Source: Melanocharis versteri (Eukaryota > Chordata > Aves > Passeriformes > Melanocharitidae). From it: a stretch of DNA of 64,000 nt. The stretch spans positions 6,941 to 70,940 of the forward strand of contig VZTG01000086.1 of NCBI GenBank assembly GCA_013397845.1, written 5' to 3'. The translations under genes and the position numbers were made by a program. Positions 23,393 to 35,200 of this stretch are shown here, in pieces. Every line of letters starts with the position of its first letter. Position 1 is the stretch's first letter. A model generated the notes under the pieces. The model was not told where the DNA came from and did no database searches. It saw only the letters and a program-made list of their open reading frames with translations.

Positions 23393-25109
23393 GTTTTATT
23401 ACTAATTACCTAACACTTAATACCCAAGTTTAACTGAAAATTAATACCAGAAAGCCATCAATATCCTGATTCTGGAGTTTTAGGTCTAAAGGATGTGCTA
23501 ATAGAAAATGTCTTGGTAAGGTTTTAAATATGTATAAACACACATATATTGCTACAGAGCTACTAAGCTATTATAGTTTGTAACTTTTTATAATATATCT
23601 TATTTCAAAATATTACAGTCCCTTCACCCTCAGTCAAGAACAAAATCTTTTTCCATTTTAAAACAGTCTCTAAATATCTTAATATTCAGAATATGCATAA
23701 TATAAAGCAATGTACCAGCTTTCTTTTACCTTTACTCTCTTGTAACGCTCTCATTTTCTAATATAGATGGAAATAAAGCACAAAGATGTTGATCTTCCCT
23801 TATTTTCTGTATCCAAGAGTAGATTGGACTGTGGGTTTTCCTGCACTGGGATGCATGCTCAGTCTGAAAACAATCACAGAATCAGAGTATGTAGTATTCA
23901 TATCCCTAAATTATTCCACCTTTCTTCCTATTACCTGTTTTCACCTAAGTCTGCTGTTAGTGGCAATAATTTACCACCTGAAGGCCTTGGTAGAATTGAG
24001 ATCTTGTTTCTCTATTTTTTTTATTAGCTTTCTTTGATGGTTGTAAGACATTGAAGTAGAGGCTGGAAAAATTCAAGTGTATTGGTGCCTGTGCAAATCC
24101 ACTAACTTTGGCTTTTGCAAGTGCATGGCCCTTAGTCATTTCTGTAAAACCAGTTAAATTACTTTGTGTTTTCCCTTCATTTCTACAAGTCTTTGTTCTT
24201 CTCTGAAAGCCATTTTGATTCTACTTTGTTAACGGAATGCAAGGACAACACTTACCCTGTGAGTCACAAGAAAAATCTTTCTCACCTACGGATACTGTCC
24301 ATGTAACACATTTGTATTGATTTAGTGATGTGTAATAACAATTTATAGATGCCATAGTACCTTTCCACCCTGTTTTTTTATTACTGTGTGATTGAAAATG
24401 TATGTTCAAAATTAGTATGGCTACTTTCTTTAGCTCAAAGCAAGGAGAGAGTATCCCACCTCTTACTGAGCTGAAATTTGTAACTCTGCTAAAAATTGAC
24501 ATAAAATATTTTCCAGTGCATCTGTCAATTTAAATTCAACACTGTTTACCTACAAAATGAAAATCATTGATCGGGCATGATGAAAGCTGGTTTTAAATTC
24601 TAAATATTTTTTAAAAACAAACTGTGATTCTACAGTTCAATGGATTTTGATGGAATATGGAATATGTATATGTGTGTATTGAAAGGTCTCTACTATAATG
24701 ACTCTATTTTCAGCTCAGCCCAGTCAATTTACAAATCCTAATTAATGGGGAAAAATCATCATAAAATAGTGATGTTGGAAGTTAATGAGGACAACTTCTG
24801 TCAGAGTTAATAATAAGTTCTCATCTATCTTCTAAGACTAACCTAGAAATCACCAAAACTCTATTTGGTATTAGTACAGATTCCTAACAGATGAATCTAA
24901 CATGCCTCATTTGTGTTGAGATACAGTCAGATTCTTTGCAACAGCTGTAGTCAGTCACTCATGCATCATTCCATGAGCTTCATGGGTACATCATCTTTGC
25001 CCATTTCCTTCCATGGTAGGGGTTGGTTTGTCAGTAGGAGAGTGCTAAGAGAGCATGGCTCATATCATACTGAGACCACTTTGTATCACTTTTCAAAGGT
25101 CCTGGAAAT
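23393..25109. other. AT-rich DNA, nothing recognised
   Basis: No gene-like frame or recognisable repeat was seen. Confidence 0.5.
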
Positions 25110-25440
25110 CAGATGCCCTCAGCAGCTGGAGAAGGAAAAATTGTCTCAAATCTTCAAAAAACATGAGAAATACAGACCAGTCTGCCTCTCCCTGGTCTCT
25201 GGGAAAATTATAGTTAGTCCTCATGGAGCACGATTTTGAGCTCTTGAAAGAGAATGTGACTAGGAGGGGTCAGCATGGACTCATCAAGAATAAATGGTAC
25301 TGGTCCGATATGATTGTCTCCTAGGCTAACTAGGTGGGATTTGTGAAGGAGGAGAAGGCAGTGGATGCCAGTTTCCTCAACTTTCCTAAGGCTATTGACA
25401 CTCTCCCACAATATCCTTGTAGTATTGTGGTCTGGATAGA
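25110..25440 (+). mobile_element. CR1 LINE reverse-transcriptase fragment
   Basis: The translation of 25113-25200 contains KYRPVCLSLVSGKI, the conserved NYRP-type block of LINE reverse transcriptases. The sequence continues with CAGCATGGACTCATCAAG and ends at a stretch corresponding to the 'phenylalanine-aspartate' catalytic block, here AAGGCTATTGACACTCTCCC. It is interrupted by stops (for example TGA near 25237), so it is a dead internal fragment with neither the 5' nor the 3' end of the element. Confidence 0.78.
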
Positions 25441-26561
25441 CGGATGACTGGAAAAGTAAAAAATGAATGAAAATAGTGCAATAAGAGCTGCTGGAGCATC
25501 CTGACCAGTTGGGCTAAGCTGAAGCTGATTATGGGTATGTATGAACTTGGGAATGCCAGTCAGGAATGAAAGGGGTTTAGGAAGGCATGCGAAGACCTCG
25601 TAAAATAAATAGAAGTTGGAATATCCTGGATCAGAGATAAAATTTTTGCAAACTTCCAGTCAGTGTAGTATTTTCCATCCTGCTGCAAAATAGGAAAAGA
25701 ATCAAAATAAGCCCTTATACTTGAGGTGACTTTTTCTAATTATCCCAAGTAACTGATTCTACTGGAATGACACCAGCAAGCATTTGACATTGTAGTTGCC
25801 TAATTCTGGCAACATATAACAAACCCCAAACTTCCGCTGTTAACCGTGTTTTACGTCTGTGGGGTAGTTTTTATGCGCCACATCAAATAAATTTGCCTTG
25901 GCACCACATCTCAATAAAAACAATGGGGTCATTTTTGTAGGGTAGAACAACTGGCTAAAGTAAAATACTGCAAAGAAAACAAGCTTCTTCCCATACCCTT
26001 AGTTATTACAGTGATGAATCCCTAGCATGATGTGCTATTTTTCAAAGCATTACAGAAATTCGTAGATTTTTCTGTACAGAACTAAAGCCATTCTTCATCT
26101 CTGCCCTGCCTGGTCATGGGTGTACCCAGAGGACCCATGTCCTGCCTTGTCCTCTGGAACTTCCTGATTCCCAGAGGTGGGACTTTTCCTCAGTTCTGGA
26201 CCTTGCTTCCCAAAACCAAATATGTCCCTGTGTACTCCTTTTTATTTTTGACGTAGTAGATCACTGTCTCTCAAGCATCACTTTGGAATATCTGCACAAA
26301 GTATTGTCATGAATGATACTGAGCAATTTTCAATATCAATAATTTACAGAAATTATTGTTTCTCCATATCTCATTCACCATCTGCCATAAGCATCCGTGC
26401 ATTGCACTTTCTGGCCTATCAATTAACTTTATAATCAAAATAGGGGATGTGTGAAGTGGGGCAGGGAGACAGGGCATCCCCTGCCAGAGAAGTTACAAAC
26501 AAAAAATACAGTATGGACTAACCTGGGAGGAAAAAATCTGATTTAAAGTGAAGAGGAGGAG
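25441..26561. other. AT-rich DNA, nothing recognised
   Basis: The first 150 bp could be further decayed CR1. Otherwise nothing recognisable was seen. Confidence 0.45.
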
Positions 26562-27521
26562 TGTCACGTTCCACTGTGGGGAACTGCAAGGAGTTCTTTT
26601 AAAAATAGATGGTCAGGAATGAAATTAAGCCAAATGAGACATTGTATCTGAGAACTGTTTATTGGTTATGAAAAAGCGAAATAAAAAGGGGTTACTCTAC
26701 TAAAGAGGGCTAGAGAAGACAGAGCAAGAGGAAGAAGAAAAATGGGAGAGAGGGAGAGGGGAGACGGCAGGGAAAAAGAGGGCATTACCACCAGAGGTTG
26801 AGGAGTGCCATCGACATCCACGAGGCCGGGATGCGTGCTCTGCTGGCATGAGGACAGCACCCGCAGTGATGGGTGGCCAGACATGAGGTGAGGTGTATTT
26901 GGGCAGGAGGTCCAGAAGCCTGGAGAGGGTCACAGCAAGGATCATGGTGGTGGGCAGGCTCGGAGGTGGGCAGGGTTGGACGCAGGTGGCTCAGGCAGGG
27001 ACATAGAGACGAATAGGGCGTTGGTCAGGGACACAGGGAGGCAGCACAGATGTGAGGCAAGCAAGAGCCAGCGAGGGCAGGAGAGCCAGAAGTCAGGCTG
27101 GGCCCAGGGCAAAGGAGGGAGCAAGCCAGCCACGGAACAGCAGTGAGCCCCAGCGAGCAGCTGCAGACCCCCGCGAGCAGCGCTGAGCCGTGATGGAGTT
27201 AGTTTTTGTGCTCCCGGGCCCTCCCAAAGTCTGCCCATGGGCAGGAGACCATTAGTCCAGTCCAACCTTTCTTTGCCGCCCATTGGTGGAGACCTTTTCG
27301 CGACCTGATTGGAGAAGCCCCTCCACAGTGTCTCCTACTGACTGCCTCATGTGAGGTGTTGCCAGGCCAAGTCCCCCCAGAGATGAGGCTTCCCCGACTC
27401 CTGGCTGCCCTCTGAAAGTGACACGTGTACATGCCCTTCCCCCTCATGTCTCTGACAACCCTGACAACCAGGGTTGAGGCAAACTAAAACGGCTGAATCA
27501 AAACAAAATTGGGTCCTCACA
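26562..27521 (-). mobile_element. Solo LTR, family A copy 2, 5-bp target duplication
   Basis: On the minus strand it runs from TGTGAGGACCC (27521) to GGAACGTGACA (26562), 960 bp. It is flanked by a perfect 5-bp direct repeat AGGAG (26557-26561 and 27522-27526), which fixes both ends. The poly(A) signal AATAAA is the complement of 26658-26663, and the following AGTTCTCAGATACAATG is shared with the 29-31 kb copy. The transcribed part is long and GC-rich. Open frames of 70-113 codons on the minus strand lie in the LTR and are not genes. The 5-bp duplication fits ERVL or ERV1 classes and not ERVK. Confidence 0.93.
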
Positions 27522-29041
27522 AGGAGTCATTAGAATAAAGGCTCTTTCCTTTATTCATCTGCAGTCTGATTATCAGAAAAATAATGTTTGCCTAACGCTG
27601 ATGAACTTCACAATAAGTTTGTAAAAATGACCCTTTTGTACACAGACCGGGTAATTGCATATAAGAAGCAGACAGTTTAGTATGTAATTACCTGTTTTTG
27701 CGTGTAAATGTACCACTGAGTCCAACTGAAATTTGATTCTATTGATGATGGAGAATAAACAGCTGAATTTCTATCAATCACGGCCTTTAAAAGTTGTCTA
27801 CAGTTGAATGAGACTGCTTTTATGCAGCTGCCTTTAAATGTAGCCTGCCTTTTTTCTATTATAGTACCTTAGTCTCCTAAGATGGCATTACAAAAAGTAA
27901 TAGTTTCTCTGCTCCACTGAACTGCAAGTTCTGCTGTTTTGTAGAACTGTAGAGGAAGGGATAAATTCTAATTATTTGTTGATATGCTTAACATGTGCCT
28001 TTTACAAATGCCATTTATATGGTGAAATTATTGGTGGTGATGGAGGGTTTTTTCTGGTATTTTTGAAAAAACAGTTAAGTGTTTGTTGGGGTTTTTTGTG
28101 TATGGGTAGCTACATAACATTTACCTTTAATGCACTCTAGGATCCTTCAATGTATTGCTATCCTTAATCAAAACATTACAAAATTATTCTCTCTGCTGGG
28201 GAGAACATCAGATGATAATAAAGTTACTGGGGAAAAAAATACATTTTTCTATCTGTCATCTTGTCAGAGAAGATTAGAAATACTCTATTCCATCACTTTC
28301 CTAGTGCAGTGTCCCTGATTTCACCTCTGGGAACCACAAAATATGTTAGTATTTACTGCTGCAGGTATACAGGTAGTGAAATGAAACAAAGGAAAGTCTC
28401 CATTTTATGCTATAACCCTAAACAACAAGAACTGCAAAATAAGTAGATGATTGTTGTTTACTGAAAATGCAATTTCTGAAAAGGATAACTTGTAGCAAAA
28501 CCCCAATTCGTTCTGTGCCTTGTAAGTTGCATCTTCACCTAGTGAACTGCAGCTGCCTTTTTAACCTTCCAGAAGACATCTTCAAAAAGCAACTTTTGGA
28601 ACTGATGCTGTACTGACTCAGTGGTAACGTAATAAGTGAGTTAAATCTGGCACAAATGTACCGTTCCCATTTTGTTCTAATTGCTCTTAACTTTTTCATT
28701 ATTATTTTCCTACCTACGAAGGAAGATAAATGCCTTCTTCTGCTCTGTGAAGCCACTGAACAAGTACGCTCATTGCAAATTAATACCTTTTGTGCATTTT
28801 GCTGGCATTTTGCACCAGCTTGCATGAATCAGTATACTCCTAGAAAGTAACCTGTCTTTTAATTTTAAAAATAATTACCAACAATCTATACATGAACATA
28901 CCTTGTAATAACTCTGCTGCTGGTTTTTTTCTCACTTTTGCTTTTTTTTGATAAGCTATTGTGTACAGAGTCTCAGCCATCTTCTCATGTCTCCAGATCC
29001 ATCCTGTTTTGTTCTGCATTTGTTTATTTTTGGCCCAGACC
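27522..29041. other. AT-rich DNA, nothing recognised
   Basis: No gene-like frame or recognisable repeat was seen. Confidence 0.5.
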
Positions 29042-29209
29042 TGAGAGGGACCAATCTGGTTTTTTTTATATGCCTCAACATATGTCACAAATGAGGTGAA
29101 GAAAATTCCTATAAAAAACTGTGTTGCCCTGTCCCCAGAGAGGCTTTACCTGGCAGCCAATCAGGGCAGAGAAAACCCCCATGATTAGACTGTGAGCAGC
29201 TCTCCCTGC

Positions 29210-30093
29210 TCCCACCTCCCCACACACACATTTGCCGGTGAAGGCAAAGACCCGGATGCCCGCGAAAAACGCCCGTGAAAAGGAGCCCACGAAGCCGAAC
29301 TGTGGGAGGAGTTTGGGGGCACATATAAAAGCAGCTAGCCGCAGCATCAATAGAATCTTCTGCTTCGGGACATTTGGAGGGTCAGCTTGGCCCTGCCTGC
29401 CTCCGCCCTCGCACCGTCTTTTCTATGGTCCTGTCTCCCTGCCCCTGTCTGTTTCACCCTGCTGTACCAGTCCCGAGAGCCAGCCCATCATCGTGAGGAC
29501 CTCGTGCGCTGGCACCGCCGCCTATCTCCGGCATCTGACTGGAGCCACCGCCGCCTGCATCTGACATCTGGCCGCGACCGCCATCGCCATTGTGTTTCCC
29601 ACGCAGCGATCATAGCCGCCGCCGCCCGCCTCCAGCACCTGAGCGCGGCAGCCGCTGCCGCCGCCTGTCTCCGGCATCTGACCGCGACCACCGTCGCCAT
29701 TGTGTTACCCGCACGGCGATCGTAGCTGCTGCTACCCGCCTCTGGCACCTGAGCGCGGCGGCCTCCGCCGCCGCCCGCCTCCAGCATCTGACCGCGATCG
29801 CAGCCGCCTCCACCCGCCTCCGGCGTCTGACCGTGACAGCCACCGCCGACGCTCACGTCCAGCTTCCAGCCGTGACCGCTACAGCCTGCAGCCGTCGTCA
29901 GAGGCACTCTACCGCCGCCGCTTGGAAATCGTGCCCAGCTTGCCACGGAAGCTACGCAGACGCACTGCGGCTGGCAACACACACGCTCCATCTGCTAAGC
30001 CGACGCTGACGAAGAGCCGGGATTCTGGGGTAACGCTGTCTCCTGTTTCTTTTCCCCCTCTCTCTTTTGCTCTCTCTGCTCCTTTTCCTATCC
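29210..30093 (+). repeat. Duplicated LTR segment, copy 1
   Basis: From CCCACCTCCCCACACACAC to CTTTTCCTATCC this 884-bp block is repeated from 30095 after a single N. The first 560 bp or so look identical. Later positions differ after the second N. Confidence 0.93.
29573..29850 (+). repeat. 110-bp tandem repeat in GC-rich LTR region
   Basis: Units start at CGCGACCGCCATCGCC (29573), CGCGACCACCGTCGCC (29683) and CGCGATCGCAGCC (29793), an exact 110-bp period. The third unit is partial. Each full unit contains GCCATTGTGTT, a GAGCGCGGC block and a CATCTGAC end. Confidence 0.85.
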
Positions 30094-30094
30094 N
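30094..30094. other. Single-N assembly join
   Basis: One ambiguous base lies at the junction of the two 29-31 kb copies. Confidence 0.95.
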
Positions 30095-30972
30095 TCCCAC
30101 CTCCCCACACACACATTTGCCGGTGAAGGCAAAGACCCGGATGCCCGCGAAAAACGCCCGTGAAAAGGAGCCCACGAAGCCGAACTGTGGGAGGAGTTTG
30201 GGGGCACATATAAAAGCAGCTAGCCGCAGCATCAATAGAATCTTCTGCTTCGGGACATTTGGAGGGTCAGCTTGGCCCTGCCTGCCTCCGCCCTCGCACC
30301 GTCTTTTCTATGGTCCTGTCTCCCTGCCCCTGTCTGTTTCACCCTGCTGTACCAGTCCCGAGAGCCAGCCCATCATCGTGAGGACCTCGTGCGCTGGCAC
30401 CGCCGCCTATCTCCGGCATCTGACTGGAGCCACCGCCGCCTGCATCTGACATCTGGCCGCGACCGCCATCGCCATTGTGTTTCCCACGCAGCGATCATAG
30501 CCGCCGCCGCCCGCCTCCAGCACCTGAGCGCGGCAGCCGCTGCCGCCGCCTGTCTCCGGCATCTGACCGCGACCACCGTCGCCATTGTGTTACCCGCACG
30601 GCGATCGTAGCTGCTGCTACCCGCCTCTGGCACCTGAGCGCGGCGGCCTCCGCCGCCGNCCAGCGTCTGCCCGCGACCGCCGCCGCCTCCCCCCGCCTCC
30701 GGCGTCTGACCGGGACAGCCACCGCCGACGCTCACGTCCAGCTTCCAGCCGTGACCGCTACCGCCTGCAGCCGTCGTCAGAGGCACTCTACCGCCGCCGC
30801 TTGGAAATCGTGCCCAGCTTGCCACGGAAGCTACGCAGACGCACTGCGGCTGGCAACACACACGCTCCATCTGCTAAGCCGACGCTGACGAAGAGCCGGG
30901 ATTCTGGGGTAACGCTGTCTCCTGTTTCTTTTCCCCCTCTCTCTTTTGCTCTCTCTGCTCCTTTTCCTATCC
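30095..30972 (+). repeat. Duplicated LTR segment, copy 2
   Basis: This repeats 29210-30093. A second N at 30659 replaces about seven bases of copy 1, and at least seven substitutions follow it, all giving G or C in this copy. The pattern suggests a low-quality contig end in a hard GC-rich tract, or collapse of different 110-bp units. Confidence 0.93.
30659..30659. other. Single-N assembly join
   Basis: An ambiguous base lies in the GC-rich tandem repeat of copy 2, where the sequence is 6 bp shorter than copy 1. Confidence 0.95.
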
Positions 30973-31130
30973 CTCTTTAATAAGAATACTTAGTTGTTTT
31001 TTATTTGTTTGGGTTTTTTTCAATAAACGGTTCTCAGATATAATATTGCCGTGTTCATGCTTGATTTTTCATCAGAAAAATCTATCAGAAGAATCCTTCC
31101 CGGCTCCCCCTTTTATAGTGGAACAGAACA

Positions 31131-34100
31131 AGACCTTTTTGATCGAAAAAAGGGAATGTCAAAGCCAAAAAAGTTCTGTATGTGATACAGGATATCTCTT
31201 GTAAAATGGCTTTTCCTATGTGATGCTGGGACATTATTTTTCCCTTTCTATCTATAGTGATGTTCATTCATGCTTAGTCCATTTAATAAGTAAACTAGCA
31301 AACCTGTCAAACAAAGTCATGAAATATAGCGGGGAGTTCTTTATTTTTAACTCACTGCAGAATGGGACTGCATTAAAAATTATTCTGGGCAGTCTATGAC
31401 AATAGTTAATGAGAATAGTTAATGACAAGGAAATATTCAGGAACTAGATTTGTGAACTCCAGATTTTGCATGGAAGGATGGGACTGTACTGTTGAGAAAT
31501 ACTGCTCTTTGAGCATATGCTACTGCCTTTTAACTGTGTACTGCATTTTCGCCAGTTGGTTTTTTTGGAATCTCTGATGTGTTTGTGATTGAAGACTGAG
31601 AGAGGGTGCTTCAAAATGTGCCCCAGATTACGAGAAATGGATAGGGAGTGTAGAATCAGGACTGATAGTCTTAGATATCTTAAACGTTATAGAGATTCCT
31701 TGTTAAGTTCCTTTGACTCTCCATGGTGCTGTGAACATGAAAACACAGAGTCATATAACTTCAGATGACACTTTTGGTTTTTATATATTTTTTTGCCTTA
31801 TTATTATATGTATTTATGTGTAACATGAATTTATAATTCTATTTATTACATTATTATATATTTTATAAAATTGGTTTTTAATACTTTAGAACTATCAGTG
31901 AGAGCTAGATCTACACTTAGGTATTTTTTAATATGATAGTCGACATGAAAGAAAAGCATTTTTCTTGTTTGCTTATAGTGGTGTATTTGCCACCACTGTA
32001 TTGGGGGAAAAAATGGTACGCTTCCATGGTGTTATATAGTTATGCTGTTGAGAAGAATAACTGGATATAGTGAGCTTCATTATGGAAAAAGTTTCACTTT
32101 ATCTTCAGAGTTGCCTGGGAATTTGTTTTCAAGAACGACACTTCCATCATTTTCACTCTGCGAAAAAAATGAACAAATTACTATTTGTTTATGCTTCTTC
32201 TGTGAAAAGGTAATATTTTAAATTGTTCTTTTGTGCCTAAAATGTGCTTCAGTTATTTATAATCTTAGTTTGGGTTTCGTGTTCTAATTTTTTTCCTGTC
32301 CCTGGCTCTACAGAATACTTTAGGTGGCTTAATTTTATTAAGCAAATGATAATTGTGAAAACTAGTGATTATCTTCTAATGAGAGTTCTCATGGAAGTAA
32401 GAGAGCTTGTACTGGAGACTGCAACATGCAGTATCACTTTCTAGAAGGGCAGTAATTAAATGTAAGTCATGTAGGTACTGATGCCTTTCATCGATTTTGC
32501 CTGAAACTACTTTCTGTTCTTTCCTAGGGGAAGCATTTCTAACAAAATTATCTACTGAGATGGAGATAATGCATAAATATTCTTTAATTGTATTACCCTC
32601 TCTTTGTCTCAGGTTTTAAGTACTTTCTCTAACCTCTGTGTTCATCAATAAAAGATAAAAGATAAATAAATGAGTCATTGACAGAGAGAAACCAGAAGAG
32701 CCTGTTCTGAGTTCCCAAGAAGAGAGATATTTGCATGAAATAAACCAAATTACAAATAAAGCAAAAAAAGAGAACACTGAAACAGAATCCCAGCTCACTG
32801 AAAGACATGTCCCATGTGGTGAGGAGTTTTCTCTTTCACATTTTAATTAGACTAAATATGTCGTTGACAATATGGCATTTAGGTTTCCTAATTATAATGA
32901 TTCTGTATAAAAACAAACCTTTCAAGTAACAAAGACATATTCTAAGTCTTTTTTTATCCTCTGTTGGCATTTTTAAAATCTTACCAAAATTCAGAGCAAA
33001 TGTCCAAAGGTTGGGATAAAGTTTTCTGAAACTCTGCAGTGCATTTTAAGGCAAATGGAGAGTAACTGCAAAGTCTGGATGCGCAAAACTATTGTAATCT
33101 AGACAGAGGAGAGTTCTGGATACTTTTTCTAAATCAAAAATTGAAAAATTCTTTGGTAGTTGAGGTAGTGTATGTAAGTGTATACCTCAGAATCAGCAAA
33201 ATTATACTGTATTTGGTGCTGTTCACATTGCATCTAAAAAAAAACTCCTGTTGCTTTCTCAGTGAAGGTGAATATATGGATAATGTTCAGCTTTGAATGT
33301 TAGATTAGAAATAAAGAAATAAAATGAGATTGTCATTAGAATCTTAATCAAATCCCATGTAATGAGTGGCAGAGTTCAAACTAAAAAGGGCTACGGCAGT
33401 TGAATTGGAAGACATGTTTCTGTCTTCCTTATCCATCTTACACATACCTACTTTTTTTTTATTTTCCTGATTTTAGGAGACATGTCTGTCTCTAGCAGTG
33501 GAAAAAAACATTTATTCACGTTAGTAATATTACCAAACACATTTCCACAGTGAGTGCTTCCTTGCTTCTTCGTACACACGAAGCTGAACAAACAAATCTA
33601 AGAATTTATTCCATTCTGAGAGAGAATTGATGCATGTCCAATCTATCATCCCATTTTTGTTCAACTACATTTATTTGTTGATGTTCATGAATAGTGGACA
33701 TTTCTTGATAAGGTAGAACCTTTACAAGACTGAAAATTATCAAGTCGACTTGAATTAAAATGTTTATTGGTTCATGTAAATCTGTATGACTCTAATTTTC
33801 TTCCCTGGCATTAAGTAGCATAGCAATAGGTTTGTTTTTGTGCTGAAGTATTATTCAACATGAAAAAAAAAGATGTAAGAAATGGATCCTAAATTAATGC
33901 AACGTGAGGACATTTCAAAAGGAAAGGGTGCTAATAACGTAGTAAAATCTCAGTTTTCTCAAGCATCGGTCAGATATCTATGTATGATATGGTTATAGGT
34001 ACATAATGAGAATATACAGTTTTGATTTAACTCTAGCCTAAGATAAACAGGCATACAAGTTGTATCTGTGGGTCTAACTCCATTCTTAGATTGGGTAACC

Positions 34101-34330
34101 TTTATGTACATGCTGTAATGCACTGAAAATACATGGCTTCAGATGTGCAAACCACCTTGGGCTGCATGGACAAGTAATTACTTTCGAGACAGATAAAGAT
34201 TAGAACAGAGTGCTTTTCTTTTTTGTATGTTCATGTTCTTCTATAACAATACTCACTATGAGCATTTTACAAGGAAATAGCAGTGCACTTTTTTTTACAC
34301 TATTGAGGCAAGGAACTACTATGTTGGTAC
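31131..34330. other. AT-rich DNA, nothing recognised
   Basis: About 3.2 kb have only short open frames. The stretch 31780-31875 is very AT-rich. I could name no repeat or RNA gene. Confidence 0.5.
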
Positions 34331-35200
34331 TGTCCTGGAGTGATGTTATGAGGCTCCTTTATTCCTTAACCGCCCACTTAATGTCCGAGGTTAAGGTATC
34401 TTTGCCATGGGCCCGGGGGCGGAGCTGGAGCCGCGGGACCCTGAGCGCGGGTCAGTTGAACGGCTCTGCTCCAACAGCTCTGCTCCAACAGCTCCACTGG
34501 GCTCGGGAGGGAGTGCACCCTCGACACTGCACCACTCCTTTGCTGGTTTTTCATTCCTTCTAGCTTGAAAAGGTTTTGTTTTCTTTTCTTTCTTCCCCCT
34601 GGCCTCCCTACCGTCCTTCCCTTCTTCCCGCCTGCGGGGCGGCCCCGGCTGGTCCGAACCCCGAGGAAAGCCAGGCAAGTGAGGTAGAGGACACAGAGAT
34701 CCACCAGCTTCACCTGCTGCAAAGAGGAGGACCGGCACTGGAGAAGCAACAGGTTTTCCCATTCTGTTCTCCACTTTTGCCTGTTGTCGAGGAGAAGGAC
34801 CGGCGCCTGAGAATCGCTCCAGGCTGCTGTGTGGACTCCCCTTTCCCTTCCTGGAGACCAGGGGGACCAGTTGGCAGCCCACGTATTCCCCTTCTCCGGG
34901 CATTTATTGTATTTTTGGGTTTTTCTGTTCTTCAGTGGGTGGGCGTGTAGGTGTAGGATAAGTTGCTGGGGTTAACCCCTAACTCTTTTGTTCCTTGCAG
35001 GCACCCCCCGCTCCTTTTCTTTTTTTGTTTTTTTCACGTGTTTTGTTCTGAGTTAATAAAGAGTTCGGGTTTTTTTCCACTTTGACCTGCTGTTATCAAT
35101 TTGTTTTGTTGGCGGAGGAAAGGGGGAGGCTCTTTCCCTTTGGAGGAGGCGCTCCTTCTGGAGCATTTCCTCCTGGAATTTTGTCCTCAAAACCGAGACA
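34331..35200 (+). mobile_element. Solo LTR, common songbird type
   Basis: It starts TGTCCTGGAGTGATG and ends CCTCAAAACCGAGACA, 870 bp, with a GC-rich body. The poly(A) signal AATAAA lies at 35055-35060, followed by GAGTTCGGG and a CTGCTGTTATCAATTTG tail that I recognise from a frequent bird LTR. GCTCTGCTCCAACA is doubled at about 34462-34489. Flanking 5-mers are GGTAC and TATAC (3 of 5), so a duplication is not secure. Open frames over it are GC artefacts. Confidence 0.78.

Larger units (their letters stand above)
29042..31130 (+). mobile_element. Solo LTR, family A copy 3, with artefactual duplication
   Basis: The LTR starts TGAGAGGGACCAATC and ends TATAGTGGAACAGAACA, both homologous to the ends of the copies at 22 and 26 kb. 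It is flanked by a perfect 5-bp direct repeat AGACC (29037-29041 and 31131-31135). A TATA box (ATATAAAA) lies near 29323. The poly(A) signal AATAAA at 31022-31027 is followed by CGGTTCTCAGATATAAT. The intervening transcribed region is very GC-rich and contains 110-bp tandem units. As assembled it is 2089 bp; removing the N-joined duplicate (about 885 bp) would leave about 1.2 kb, close to its relatives. Open frames of up to 249 codons here cross Ns and are meaningless. Confidence 0.92.

Noticed and set aside
29488..30870. Open frames of 110-249 codons rich in R, H, A and P
   Set aside because: They lie in GC-rich LTR sequence, occur on both strands, are duplicated by the assembly artefact, and several cross an N.
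34391..34903. 170-codon minus-strand open frame
   Set aside because: It lies wholly inside the solo LTR at 34331-35200, antisense to it, with GC-driven openness and no motif.
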